Assembly (NCBI GenBank): GCA_937915865.1
Contig: CALGIG010000057.1
Coordinates: 1-64,000, forward strand
Direction: 5' to 3'
Origin: an uncultured Prolixibacteraceae bacterium
Lineage (GTDB): Bacteria; Bacteroidota; Bacteroidia; Bacteroidales; Prolixibacteraceae
Length of the DNA stretch: 64,000 nt
Positions 52,445-60,714 of the stretch are shown in pieces. Positions within the stretch are counted from its first letter, which is position 1. Every line of letters starts with the position of its first letter. A program made the position numbers and the translations under genes. Below the pieces are notes generated by a model. The model ran no database searches. It saw only the letters and a program-made list of their open reading frames with translations, and was not told where the DNA came from.

Positions 52445-53944
52445 TTACTCGATTTTCGTGAGTAATTGTATAAATATGCTTCCCTTTTGAGTAATGCGAT
52501 ATTTTTGTTTTGAGCTTTTGGCCGAATCAGGTTCAGTCCACTCAACTAATCCATCTTTCTGTAATTTTGCCAATGTCTTTTTTAGCTGACCTGATATTGA
52601 TTTTTGGCCTAATGCCGCTGATATTTCTTTGGTTGACGATGTTTTTAGCTGCACTAACTTTAATACTTTCCCATACATTGACTCGTGCTGCAACTCGTGC
52701 TGCAACTCGTGCTGTAACTCGTGCTGCAACTCGTGCTGCAACTCCTGTTGTAACTCCTGTTGTAACTCCTGCTGCTGTTTGAAGTTCGTGTTGGTAAAGG
52801 TTACCCGGAAGGCCATTCCTGGTTCTTTCCACGATAGTTCAATTTCGGGATAGGCTTGGAGTTCTTCTGCAATCAATTTTAAACCGTTGCCCCATTGTTC
52901 GATGATTCCGAGACGTTTGAAAACGGGTGCCAGCAGTTTGTTGCGAATGTCGGACTGGCCGGATTCCATGTCGCTGAAATCGACGGTTGGCATGAGTTTG
53001 CCGGGGCTGGTGATTTCTACTTTATCGTCGAAAATGGCAATTTTGATGTCTTTGCCTGTTAAAGAATAATCGCGATGAATGACGGCATTGCGGATTACTT
53101 CGCGAATGGCAATGATGGGGTATTCCCAGCGGTCGTTGCGGTAAACGCCGGTGTAGTCGGTGGTGCCTTCGGAGATGTGCCTCAACACAAACTGGTAGGC
53201 TTGTTCGGCCTGAAGCGCCACGTTTGTATCGATAGTTTTCTGGTCGATGAAATTACCCGGGACGGTACCCTTGAACCGGGCACATTCGATTTTGGCGTAT
53301 GGGAATAGTTGTTTGCGAAGTTCATCATCCGAAAGCAGAACCAGTGCATACGTTGGGAGGTTTTTGCCTTGTTCGGCACGGAAGAGCTCCAGTTTCCTCA
53401 ACACTTGAACGGTTATTTCTTCGCCAGCTTTTTCCCTGAAAAATTCCTGAAATGAGCTGACGTTGACTTGTTCTGTGGTTTTGGTGTACACCAACTCGCT
53501 ATCGAACGAGATGTTTTGTTTCTGACGTTCGAGTTCGGCAATCATTTCGGCGGAGGCCAGGCGGTTAGTCGAGCCTACCCGAATAAACGTCCCCTCGGCA
53601 ACGGTTTTGTTTTTCAGGTGGTAAGGCGGTGCACTACCTTTGTACACCTGAGTGCGGATAACGTGTTTCCCTTCGTGCTGCAAAAAAGTAATCTCGGGCA
53701 AAATGACCGGTTCGCACAGATCGTGGATTAAGCTGGCAATCCTTTCTTCAAGAGCCAATAATTCCTCCTCATTTACCCCAACAACTTCGCGGGGACTGTC
53801 GTTGATTCCCAGGTACAATTCCCCTCCGGCATCGTTGGCAAAGGCAATAATTGTTTTTGCCAATTCTGCATTGGTTGGCAGCGACTCTTTCAGTTCGAGA
53901 CGGCGGCCTTCAGGTAGTTTGACTATGTCGGTGAGTTTGGACAT
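52445..53944 (-). CDS. AlbA/Schlafen-domain ATP-binding regulator with ELQH repeats
   Basis: A 499-residue protein. N-terminal AlbA_2 (Schlafen-type) domain with RLELKESLP, FANDAGGELYLGI and FIRVGSTNRLA. The middle has the HATPase_c_4-type segment (IREVIRNAVIHRDYSLTGKD, then a EQWGNGLKLIAEELQAY stretch). Residues about 388-420 are tandem four-residue repeats (ELQQ/ELQH). The end is a winged helix (TKEISAALGQKSISGQLKKT). Proteins of this type (COG2865) are linked to transcription control and defence clusters. The gene lies at the downstream end of the type I restriction cluster. Confidence 0.8.
   Translation of the reverse strand: MSKLTDIVKLPEGRRLELKESLPTNAELAKTIIAFANDAGGELYLGINDSPREVVGVNEEELLALEERIASLIHDLCEPVILPEITFLQHEGKHVIRTQVYKGSAPPYHLKNKTVAEGTFIRVGSTNRLASAEMIAELERQKQNISFDSELVYTKTTEQVNVSSFQEFFREKAGEEITVQVLRKLELFRAEQGKNLPTYALVLLSDDELRKQLFPYAKIECARFKGTVPGNFIDQKTIDTNVALQAEQAYQFVLRHISEGTTDYTGVYRNDRWEYPIIAIREVIRNAVIHRDYSLTGKDIKIAIFDDKVEITSPGKLMPTVDFSDMESGQSDIRNKLLAPVFKRLGIIEQWGNGLKLIAEELQAYPEIELSWKEPGMAFRVTFTNTNFKQQQELQQELQQELQHELQHELQHELQHELQHESMYGKVLKLVQLKTSSTKEISAALGQKSISGQLKKTLAKLQKDGLVEWTEPDSAKSSKQKYRITQKGSIFIQLLTKIE
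52682..52777. repeat. 12-bp tandem repeat in the AlbA-type gene
   Basis: Eight units of 12 bp on the plus strand: five ctcgtgctgcaa (one has t for c), two ctcctgttgtaa and a last imperfect unit. Each unit codes for four residues (ELQH or ELQQ), so copy-number change keeps the frame. Confidence 0.9.
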
Positions 53945-54037
53945 AACTATGATTTTTATTTCAAACCTAATTTATCAAGAAAATTATGCAAATCTGTTTA
54001 TTTTTCGTTGTCCGGTTGAAAACAATTTCAATCGACA

Positions 54038-54694
54038 TCATAAGCTGTTTCCGTATTTATCCAGCCAATTAATGGCTTCCTTGTAGGCCGGATAATGAGA
54101 TCTTAACATCGTCCAGAATTTATTGGTATGGCTCATAATTTCTGTGTGAACCAACTCATGAATGATTAAATAGTCAATTACAAACAAGGGTGCTTTGATC
54201 AGGCGCCAATTGAAAGAGATGTTTTGTTCTTTGGAACAATTGCCCCATTTTGTTCGCTGATTCCGGATAAATAACCTGTTGTATTTAAAATTTAGCTTTT
54301 GAGCCAACTCTTTAGTTCGGGCATTTAAATGCTTTTTCGCTAAAGATTTCATCCAGCTTTGCTGTATTTCTGGATCAAGCAAATTTTTACATGACTGAAT
54401 TGTTTTATGGTCGTGGTCAATAATTACTTTTTTGCCACAAGCTGAATCGTAGAAATAGTTGTATCGGTTTCCATATAAAAGAATTTGATTCCGCTGAAGA
54501 TTAATCTTCCCCTTGACTTCGAAAAACTTTAGGTTTTTCTCTATCCATCTTTTCTTTTTGCTCAATAAGGTTTCAATTTCTTTCTCGGAGAAAGAGGGTG
54601 GAACAATAACACGCACTTCTCCTCCTTCACTGACACGAATACGTGCGTGTTTTACGTCCTTAGTGAGTAATATGTAATTGTCTTCCAACGCCAT
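54038..54694 (-). CDS. YgjP-type (DUF45) metallopeptidase
   Basis: A 218-residue protein with the zinc motif in YLIIHELVHTEIMSHTNKFW (HExxH plus a third His). The upstream TKWGNCSKEQNISFNWRLI is the usual WGxC motif of this family. Its ATG overlaps the hsdR stop by one base (TAATG), so it is coupled to the type I restriction operon, a common arrangement. The substrate is not known; a processing or maturation role for the restriction system is possible. Confidence 0.88.
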   Translation of the reverse strand: MALEDNYILLTKDVKHARIRVSEGGEVRVIVPPSFSEKEIETLLSKKKRWIEKNLKFFEVKGKINLQRNQILLYGNRYNYFYDSACGKKVIIDHDHKTIQSCKNLLDPEIQQSWMKSLAKKHLNARTKELAQKLNFKYNRLFIRNQRTKWGNCSKEQNISFNWRLIKAPLFVIDYLIIHELVHTEIMSHTNKFWTMLRSHYPAYKEAINWLDKYGNSL

Positions 54695-57600
54695 TAATTC
54701 AACTTGTAATTTTGAATCACCGCTTTCATTATCGACTCCATTAATTCTTCATTTTCATCGATGGCGAGTTCCATGTATTTATCTGAAGCAGCAAAAACCT
54801 CGATGCTGGTTTGAAGTCGTTTGGGTTCATTAGGAATATCCTGCCAGCCAATATAATTTGCTTTTTTCTTTATCACCTGCTCATAAACTTCCTGTGAAAA
54901 TTCCCTGGCTAAAGGCTCATCAAAATTTCCGTCAGCACTGTGCTTTAAGAGTGTAAAAATCTCAAATGTGCCTTTGTCGTTAAAACCCATTCGTTGCGGA
55001 AGTGAAGCTACCTCATCCAATTCTGAATATAGTTCACTTAGTTTTAAGAGCAACTGCTCTATCGCCTGGCTTTCCTCACGCTTTTGCCGGATTAGTTCGT
55101 CCAAACGATTCTGAAACTCCACATAAATAGCACTATTCACTTCATTTTGCCGAATAACGGTTTCAATATCCCGAATAATCTTTTCTGCCTTGTCAGATGG
55201 ACTAAGCTTCGTTTCTTTCAGTTTTGATAAATAATCCGAATCTATTTTTATTTCCGGCAAATGGCCTTTGAAATTGATCAATTTAGCCGATTCCTGTATG
55301 AGTTTCCGGGTTTTGGCAGCGTAGATTTCAGCATCAAAATCCAGTCGCTTGAATTCTTCGAGATAAATTTCGTAGATTTCGTTCAACCATAAATACGTCG
55401 TTCGGTGGTCCCTTAATTTCACATGTGGCGATATAGCCTCCCACAACTGTACAACTTCCCGGTATTCCTGTTCAAATTTACCATGATCTAATTCTGACAA
55501 CTTCCTGACAATTTGCATCGAACACTCATAAGAGTCTTCCAACATTATTTTTTCAAATGGTTGGAAAGCTTTACCAATTATTTTAGGGAACTGATCGACC
55601 AGGCTTTCAACGTCTTCAAATTCACCAATATCTTCAGGATCGTAATTTAAGGCTTCTTTGTAATTCTCAAATATTCCGATGTAATCAACAATGCGACCAA
55701 ACTCCTTTGACAAACCTGAAACTTTATCATCATAAGGTCGGTTAGTCCGGGCAACTGCCTGCAATAAGTTGTGATCGTGAATAGGGCTGTCTAAATACAT
55801 CGTTTGCTCAATTGGGGCATCAAAACCCGTTAAAAGCATATTACAGACGATAAAGATTTTCAGGTTATTCCCGTTTCGAATCTCTTCCTCTGTGATTCTC
55901 CGTTTAAAATTCCGTATCAACCGCTTGCGTTCTACATCTTCCTTGTGATGATCCTTATACAATTCGTATTTCTCACTTTCGTCGTAATTGCTGGTTGAGA
56001 AGATGATTGAAATCTCGGAACGATCAAAATATTTCACTAACTCGTTGTAATACAAAACACAAGATTCTTTATCACATACCACTATTTGAGCTTTATATCC
56101 TTGGGGCTCAACAACCTCCCGAAAGTCGGTTGCAATATCTTTTGCCAATATTTCGATTCTGTCAGGAAGTTTTAAAAATACTTTCCAGGGTTGTGTCTGT
56201 TTCTCTACCAATCGCCGTTCGTCTTCGGTTAAGTCGGTAGTAATTTCTTCGTAGCCTTTTTTTAATTTTTCCTTGTCCAAAAACCACTCTTGTGGACCGA
56301 AGGTATATCGAATAGGTTTCGTCGCACCGTCGTTAATTGCATCTGTAATCCCATATTTATCAAGGTAATGCTCATGATCACCATTCTCTTTTTTAACACC
56401 AAATTCCTGATGAACTTTAGGGATAGGTGTACCAGTGAAGGCGAATCGCCGGGCTTCCGGGAGAACACTTTTAAGTTCGATTTGAAAGTCCCCAAACTCT
56501 GATCGATGAGCTTCATCGATTAAGATAATTACGTTTTCGCGCGTATCTTTTCGATTGCCCAACTCGCGGAATTTTTGAATGGTTGTGATAAAAACACCTG
56601 CCGGGGCAGTATCAATAATGTGTTTTAAATCGCCTATGTTATTGATTATCCTTGTGTTTGGAAATTCACAGTCCTCAAACGTTCCGCCAATTTGTTCACG
56701 AAGATCTTTTCTGTCAACAACGATATATACTGTCGGGTCTTTCAGTTTCTTTTCGTGGCGCAATTTGAATGCCGTGTAAAGCATTGTCAGGCTCTTCCCA
56801 GAGCCCTGTGTATGCCAAATTACGCCTTGTTTTAAATTGCTGTTTATTACCCGGTCAGCAATTTTATTGGCCGCACGTAACTGTTGGTACCGGGCTACTT
56901 TTTTTACGACCTTGCCTTCCGTCCGTTCAAATACCATGAAATTCTTCAACATATCCAAAACACGGGCTGGTTGCAGAAGTCCAATTATTCCCAATTTCAT
57001 TCGTTCCAATACTTCGCCATTGGGCAAGCGTTCTACCTCGAAATGCCAATAACCATCTTCATCGCTTATGTAAGTGGAACAAAGATCGTTTTGTGGATTT
57101 AGGATTGGATTGTGCTGATCGGTGTCCAGAATCGTATTTTTCCATTCGTTGAAGTAAGATGAGGATGCTCCGGGGATTCCATATTTTGCTATCCTTCCGT
57201 TGCAGGCCACACCAAAGGCATGGGTCATAAAAAGCTTTTCGGCACGTTGCTCGTAGGTTGAGAATTGGCGAACACCTTCGAGCCAGTTGGTTCCTTTTCT
57301 GGCCCGTTGCTTGGCTTCAATCGGGACTAATGGAATACCATTCACCAACAAAACAATATCTGTTTTAACCATTTTTGAACCCTGTACCCAATATTGGTTG
57401 GTCACCATAAAGTCATTTTCCCAGATTTCATCGAAATTGATAAAATGAACATCAATATCATCACCATCGACTGATATGGTCACATGGGTTGCCAACTTAT
57501 CCAGAAAGTTTTCATTCCCCAGAATGGGCGAAGGGTTGTTTAAATGCTGGGTAAGCTGTTCTACTGCAACCGCAGCTACTTTCTCTGGAAGACCGTTAAA

Positions 57601-57759
57601 CGCGGCTACTTTTTTGACTAAAATATCTTCGATGATGGGATTCGAGAACGGACGGTTGTAATGCTTTAGCTCTGCGCTACTTTTATGCGTCCAGCCCATT
57701 TTTTCAAGCCATTCGGTAACAGGGCGTTCAACACCTTTTAATTCTGATAAGTTTCCCAT
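54694..57759 (-). CDS. hsdR: Type I restriction enzyme, R subunit
   Basis: A 1021-residue motor/nuclease. N-terminal nuclease motif: DIVLLVNGIPLVPIEAKQRA. Helicase motifs: HTQGSGKSLTM (Walker A), LIDEAHRSEFG (DEAH-type II), FTGTPI (III), and the later RTNRPY (VI). The C-terminal part binds the other subunits. It is followed by the overlapped DUF45 gene and preceded by a HigA-ImmA gene 116 bp away. The hsdS and hsdM genes lie further upstream on the same strand, separated by the toxin-antitoxin pair. Confidence 0.95.
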   Translation of the reverse strand: MGNLSELKGVERPVTEWLEKMGWTHKSSAELKHYNRPFSNPIIEDILVKKVAAFNGLPEKVAAVAVEQLTQHLNNPSPILGNENFLDKLATHVTISVDGDDIDVHFINFDEIWENDFMVTNQYWVQGSKMVKTDIVLLVNGIPLVPIEAKQRARKGTNWLEGVRQFSTYEQRAEKLFMTHAFGVACNGRIAKYGIPGASSSYFNEWKNTILDTDQHNPILNPQNDLCSTYISDEDGYWHFEVERLPNGEVLERMKLGIIGLLQPARVLDMLKNFMVFERTEGKVVKKVARYQQLRAANKIADRVINSNLKQGVIWHTQGSGKSLTMLYTAFKLRHEKKLKDPTVYIVVDRKDLREQIGGTFEDCEFPNTRIINNIGDLKHIIDTAPAGVFITTIQKFRELGNRKDTRENVIILIDEAHRSEFGDFQIELKSVLPEARRFAFTGTPIPKVHQEFGVKKENGDHEHYLDKYGITDAINDGATKPIRYTFGPQEWFLDKEKLKKGYEEITTDLTEDERRLVEKQTQPWKVFLKLPDRIEILAKDIATDFREVVEPQGYKAQIVVCDKESCVLYYNELVKYFDRSEISIIFSTSNYDESEKYELYKDHHKEDVERKRLIRNFKRRITEEEIRNGNNLKIFIVCNMLLTGFDAPIEQTMYLDSPIHDHNLLQAVARTNRPYDDKVSGLSKEFGRIVDYIGIFENYKEALNYDPEDIGEFEDVESLVDQFPKIIGKAFQPFEKIMLEDSYECSMQIVRKLSELDHGKFEQEYREVVQLWEAISPHVKLRDHRTTYLWLNEIYEIYLEEFKRLDFDAEIYAAKTRKLIQESAKLINFKGHLPEIKIDSDYLSKLKETKLSPSDKAEKIIRDIETVIRQNEVNSAIYVEFQNRLDELIRQKREESQAIEQLLLKLSELYSELDEVASLPQRMGFNDKGTFEIFTLLKHSADGNFDEPLAREFSQEVYEQVIKKKANYIGWQDIPNEPKRLQTSIEVFAASDKYMELAIDENEELMESIMKAVIQNYKLN

Positions 57760-57875
57760 GTTTCAATACTTAAAGAATGTTAAGCGATTAGAAACTTTGC
57801 TGCATTCATCCCCTTAATCCTTCTGGCTCCCTTTGCAGTATAAGCATTTCAATTGATTTTAAATGATTACTGTCC

Positions 57876-58967
57876 TCAATTCAGATCTATCGGCACAATA
57901 AACTCCCTACCCATAGAATAGTGGATTAATCCTTTCTTTTGTAGTCGCCCAATAATCATGGCCGGATGAGTATTGTATCGTTTCGCAAACTCGATGAACT
58001 TTTCTTCTGATATTGGCAATAAATTAAGCAATTCAGCCTCCTGTTCTTCGGAGAATGTCCATTTCACCGCAAATTGATCGGCTTCGGATTCTTTGGCGAT
58101 GTCCTTGTCGGTGTATTCAATGTCTTCCAGAAAGATGTCCTTTTTCCCGTGCAAAAGGATGTGTCCGGCTTCGTGAAAAAAAGTGAACCAGAAACTATCG
58201 TTTCGTTTGTAACGCCCCGACAATTGGATTAATGGCACTCCTTCATTGAGCCAGCGGGTTGAACCACTGATCGGCGCTTTGGGCAGGCACGGAGTATGCA
58301 CCAGCTTTACTCCAGCTTCGAGGCACAATTGCTGCAATTGTCCAAAAAAATCATCGGGATGCGCGGCCATCAGGTTTTTAATCTGCAACAGGTTCGATTT
58401 GAATTTTTTCTCATCAAATGCAGGAGCCTGAATTTCGGATGCCTGTAAATCACCTTTACGGAGCCACGCCGAAAGCGAATGGGGTTCTTTGGTGTGCGCG
58501 AGTGAGATTCGGAAAGCCACTTTTAATTGCTGCCCGTAATAGTAGTTTTCCCATGCTTCGGGTGACGAAAAGCCAAAAAAGGCCAGCAATTCCTGTGCTC
58601 GTTCAATGGGCGATTTAACGGCACTGATCCATCCTTTTTTAATCATATCCAACACCGGAAAGCACGACATCCAATCGACACTTTGCTGCAATAGTTCCTG
58701 CCGCCTTTCGCGGGCTTTGTATTCGTCAAAGTGTCGTTGGCTGTTTAGCCAAAAATGGGCCGGAATACGCAATACATTTTCGAATAAAACGGCCATATCG
58801 GGGGTGATGGCGCTTTCGCCTTTCAGAATTGCAATGATTGTTTTTTCGGGTTTGCCTGTGCGTACAGCAAATTCTTTTGGACCCATGCCCATTTCTTCCA
58901 GTTTTTCGGCCAGGATTTCGCCCGGATGAAAAACTACTTGCGGATTGTATTGATTTTGGATTGTCAT
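57876..58967 (-). CDS. higA: HigA-type antitoxin fused to ImmA/IrrE peptidase domain
   Basis: A 363-residue protein. The N-terminal XRE-type HTH (HPGEILAEKLEEMGMGPKEF and KPEKTIIAILKGESAITPD) is HigA-like. The C-terminal ImmA/IrrE-type domain has the FFHEAGHILLHGKKD zinc motif and a further acidic residue in ESEADQFA. It follows the HigB-type toxin gene by 43 bp. Binding to its own promoter and to the toxin is expected. It lies between hsdS and hsdR, which makes the RM cluster an insertion or guard site for the pair. Confidence 0.85.
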   Translation of the reverse strand: MTIQNQYNPQVVFHPGEILAEKLEEMGMGPKEFAVRTGKPEKTIIAILKGESAITPDMAVLFENVLRIPAHFWLNSQRHFDEYKARERRQELLQQSVDWMSCFPVLDMIKKGWISAVKSPIERAQELLAFFGFSSPEAWENYYYGQQLKVAFRISLAHTKEPHSLSAWLRKGDLQASEIQAPAFDEKKFKSNLLQIKNLMAAHPDDFFGQLQQLCLEAGVKLVHTPCLPKAPISGSTRWLNEGVPLIQLSGRYKRNDSFWFTFFHEAGHILLHGKKDIFLEDIEYTDKDIAKESEADQFAVKWTFSEEQEAELLNLLPISEEKFIEFAKRYNTHPAMIIGRLQKKGLIHYSMGREFIVPIDLN

Positions 58968-59010
58968 ACTGTTGGTTGTTTTCCTTGTGACTTGTTTTTA
59001 CACCTGGCAT

Positions 59011-59349
59011 TTATTTGCCGTGATAGTTCGTAATTTCTACGATGTCAACGCTTAAAATCTCGATCCAGACATATTTCCCGTCTTTATTGGTCGGGATCGG
59101 ATCTTCGTTTGGTTTAAATATTAAACGGTAGGGCTGATCGAGGTCACAGCCCCATTGTCCTTTGCGATCTTCCACGAGTTCGTGGTAATGGCCCGGAAGG
59201 TTTCGAACATCCTCCAAAGTAGCGGCAAACAGAAGGTCTTGAAGCCGCTTATTGAAGAGTTTGGCTCGAACAGGCCCCAACTCCTTTTGGCAGTAGCGAT
59301 AGTCATTGGCGAGTTTCTCCAGTTTTTTGGTTCCAAAGGTTATTTTCAT
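59011..59349 (-). CDS. higB: HigB-type toxin (RelE superfamily)
   Basis: A 112-residue protein with the RelE/HigB layout: MKITFGTKKLEKLANDYRYC start, RNLPGHYHELVEDRKGQWGC, and the C-terminal RLIFKPNEDPI, then IEILSVDIVEITNYHGK. This type cuts mRNA at the ribosome. It is 70 bp after hsdS and 43 bp before the antitoxin gene, the inverted toxin-first order seen in higBA. It is intact. Confidence 0.88.
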   Translation of the reverse strand: MKITFGTKKLEKLANDYRYCQKELGPVRAKLFNKRLQDLLFAATLEDVRNLPGHYHELVEDRKGQWGCDLDQPYRLIFKPNEDPIPTNKDGKYVWIEILSVDIVEITNYHGK

Positions 59350-59418
59350 CGCAAATATACATCTTATTTAATTAACACCAAGTGTAAGTTAAAATATTTT
59401 ATCTGACTAATCCTATCC

Positions 59419-60714
59419 TTAACTGTTTGTTAGCTTTTTAATTAATTTTTCCGACAATCGTACCTTCCCGGTTAGCAAGTTTTGCATTAATGCTTTTTTC
59501 AGGCGTTGAAGATTTTGGATTTTGGTTTGCTTGTCTGAATTTGAGAACTCAACAGTTTTGATCTTATTGGCTATTTCCTTCTGCTCATCGAGGTTTAAGG
59601 GAATTGGTGCAACTATTCTGTTCTTGAATATTTTCCAGGGAACCCTTTGTCGTCCGGTTGTACCCTCCATTAATGAAACAGCTAAACGATGAACTCTGCC
59701 GCTTGATAAGAGGTAATAAAAGAACAATCCATCAACAGTTCCCTTAGGGTGAAAAACAATAAATTCAGTTGAAGCAAATCCAATTTCAGACCTCATTTCC
59801 TCAATTAATGCAACCTTCCCATTTTCAGTACACGGAGTAATTTTTGCAAAAAGAATATCGCCTTTTTTGAATCTGGTAAAGCCACCTCCATCTATTACGT
59901 TTGATTCAAGATAATCGACTCCCCTAAATCCATCTTTTATAGCATCCATAGGTATAAAATCATATACTTTACCTTTGATATATCTATAATTTGGATTGAT
60001 GTCACAAAGACTTTTTGCACCTACTGGAAAAACCTTCCATCCTTTCGGCACTTTCCCATATTTCTCATCCAGATAGAACTCATCTTCTGTACGCCAGGTG
60101 CCATCGGGTTTTAGTTTGCCGGTAAGCAGGTTTTGCATCAATGCTTTTTTGAGTTTTTCGGCTGCCTTGATGCTATTTTGAGTGGCTTCAATAGCCTCAT
60201 CCACTTTGGATAGGATGGTGGCAATGGTGGTTTGCTCGTTAATCGATTTATGGATGTATATTGTTAATGATCCCAACCCTTTTTGATTAATATTTGTATT
60301 TGCAACTACCTGTCCTCTCGCAATTACCTTATTCCTGTTGCCTTGAAGTAATAGTTGATACAGCAAATACTTGGGATTTAATAACTTCTTATTATATCTA
60401 AATCGAATAATGAAGCCACAAAATACAACTTTGTCCTCAGAATCAACTCTAAACAAGCAAGGGAAACCAACACCTGAAGGTTTTACCGAAGACCGAACAA
60501 ACAAGATATCACCATCTTCGAGAAGGTAGTTTTTTTCATTTTTTAAAGTGACATATTCAAACGAATCGCTACTTTTCAGGTCTTTTTCTCTGTAGATATC
60601 ATCAAGATTTACAAACTTTGTTCCTTTCCCAAGTTGGTCTGGAGTAAAATTGGCACCATTTGAGAAACGACCGATATTCCCGAGTTTACATTCTATCATT
60701 ATGTCCTTCATCAT
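59419..60714 (-). CDS. hsdS: Type I restriction specificity subunit
   Basis: A 431-residue protein with two target-recognition domains. A conserved helix occurs twice: KAAEKLKKALMQNLLTGKL after TRD1 (about residue 195) and NLQRLKKALMQNLLTGKV at the C-terminus (about residue 400). The first TRD spans about 15-175 and the second about 220-385. Each TRD recognises one half of the split target. The stop of hsdM overlaps its start by 4 bp. The internal DNA repeats could allow TRD exchange. Confidence 0.92.
   Translation of the reverse strand: MMKDIMIECKLGNIGRFSNGANFTPDQLGKGTKFVNLDDIYREKDLKSSDSFEYVTLKNEKNYLLEDGDILFVRSSVKPSGVGFPCLFRVDSEDKVVFCGFIIRFRYNKKLLNPKYLLYQLLLQGNRNKVIARGQVVANTNINQKGLGSLTIYIHKSINEQTTIATILSKVDEAIEATQNSIKAAEKLKKALMQNLLTGKLKPDGTWRTEDEFYLDEKYGKVPKGWKVFPVGAKSLCDINPNYRYIKGKVYDFIPMDAIKDGFRGVDYLESNVIDGGGFTRFKKGDILFAKITPCTENGKVALIEEMRSEIGFASTEFIVFHPKGTVDGLFFYYLLSSGRVHRLAVSLMEGTTGRQRVPWKIFKNRIVAPIPLNLDEQKEIANKIKTVEFSNSDKQTKIQNLQRLKKALMQNLLTGKVRLSEKLIKKLTNS

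Noticed and set aside
52682..52777. CRISPR-like repeat array
   Set aside because: Units are 12 bp without spacers and encode a repeat within a protein.
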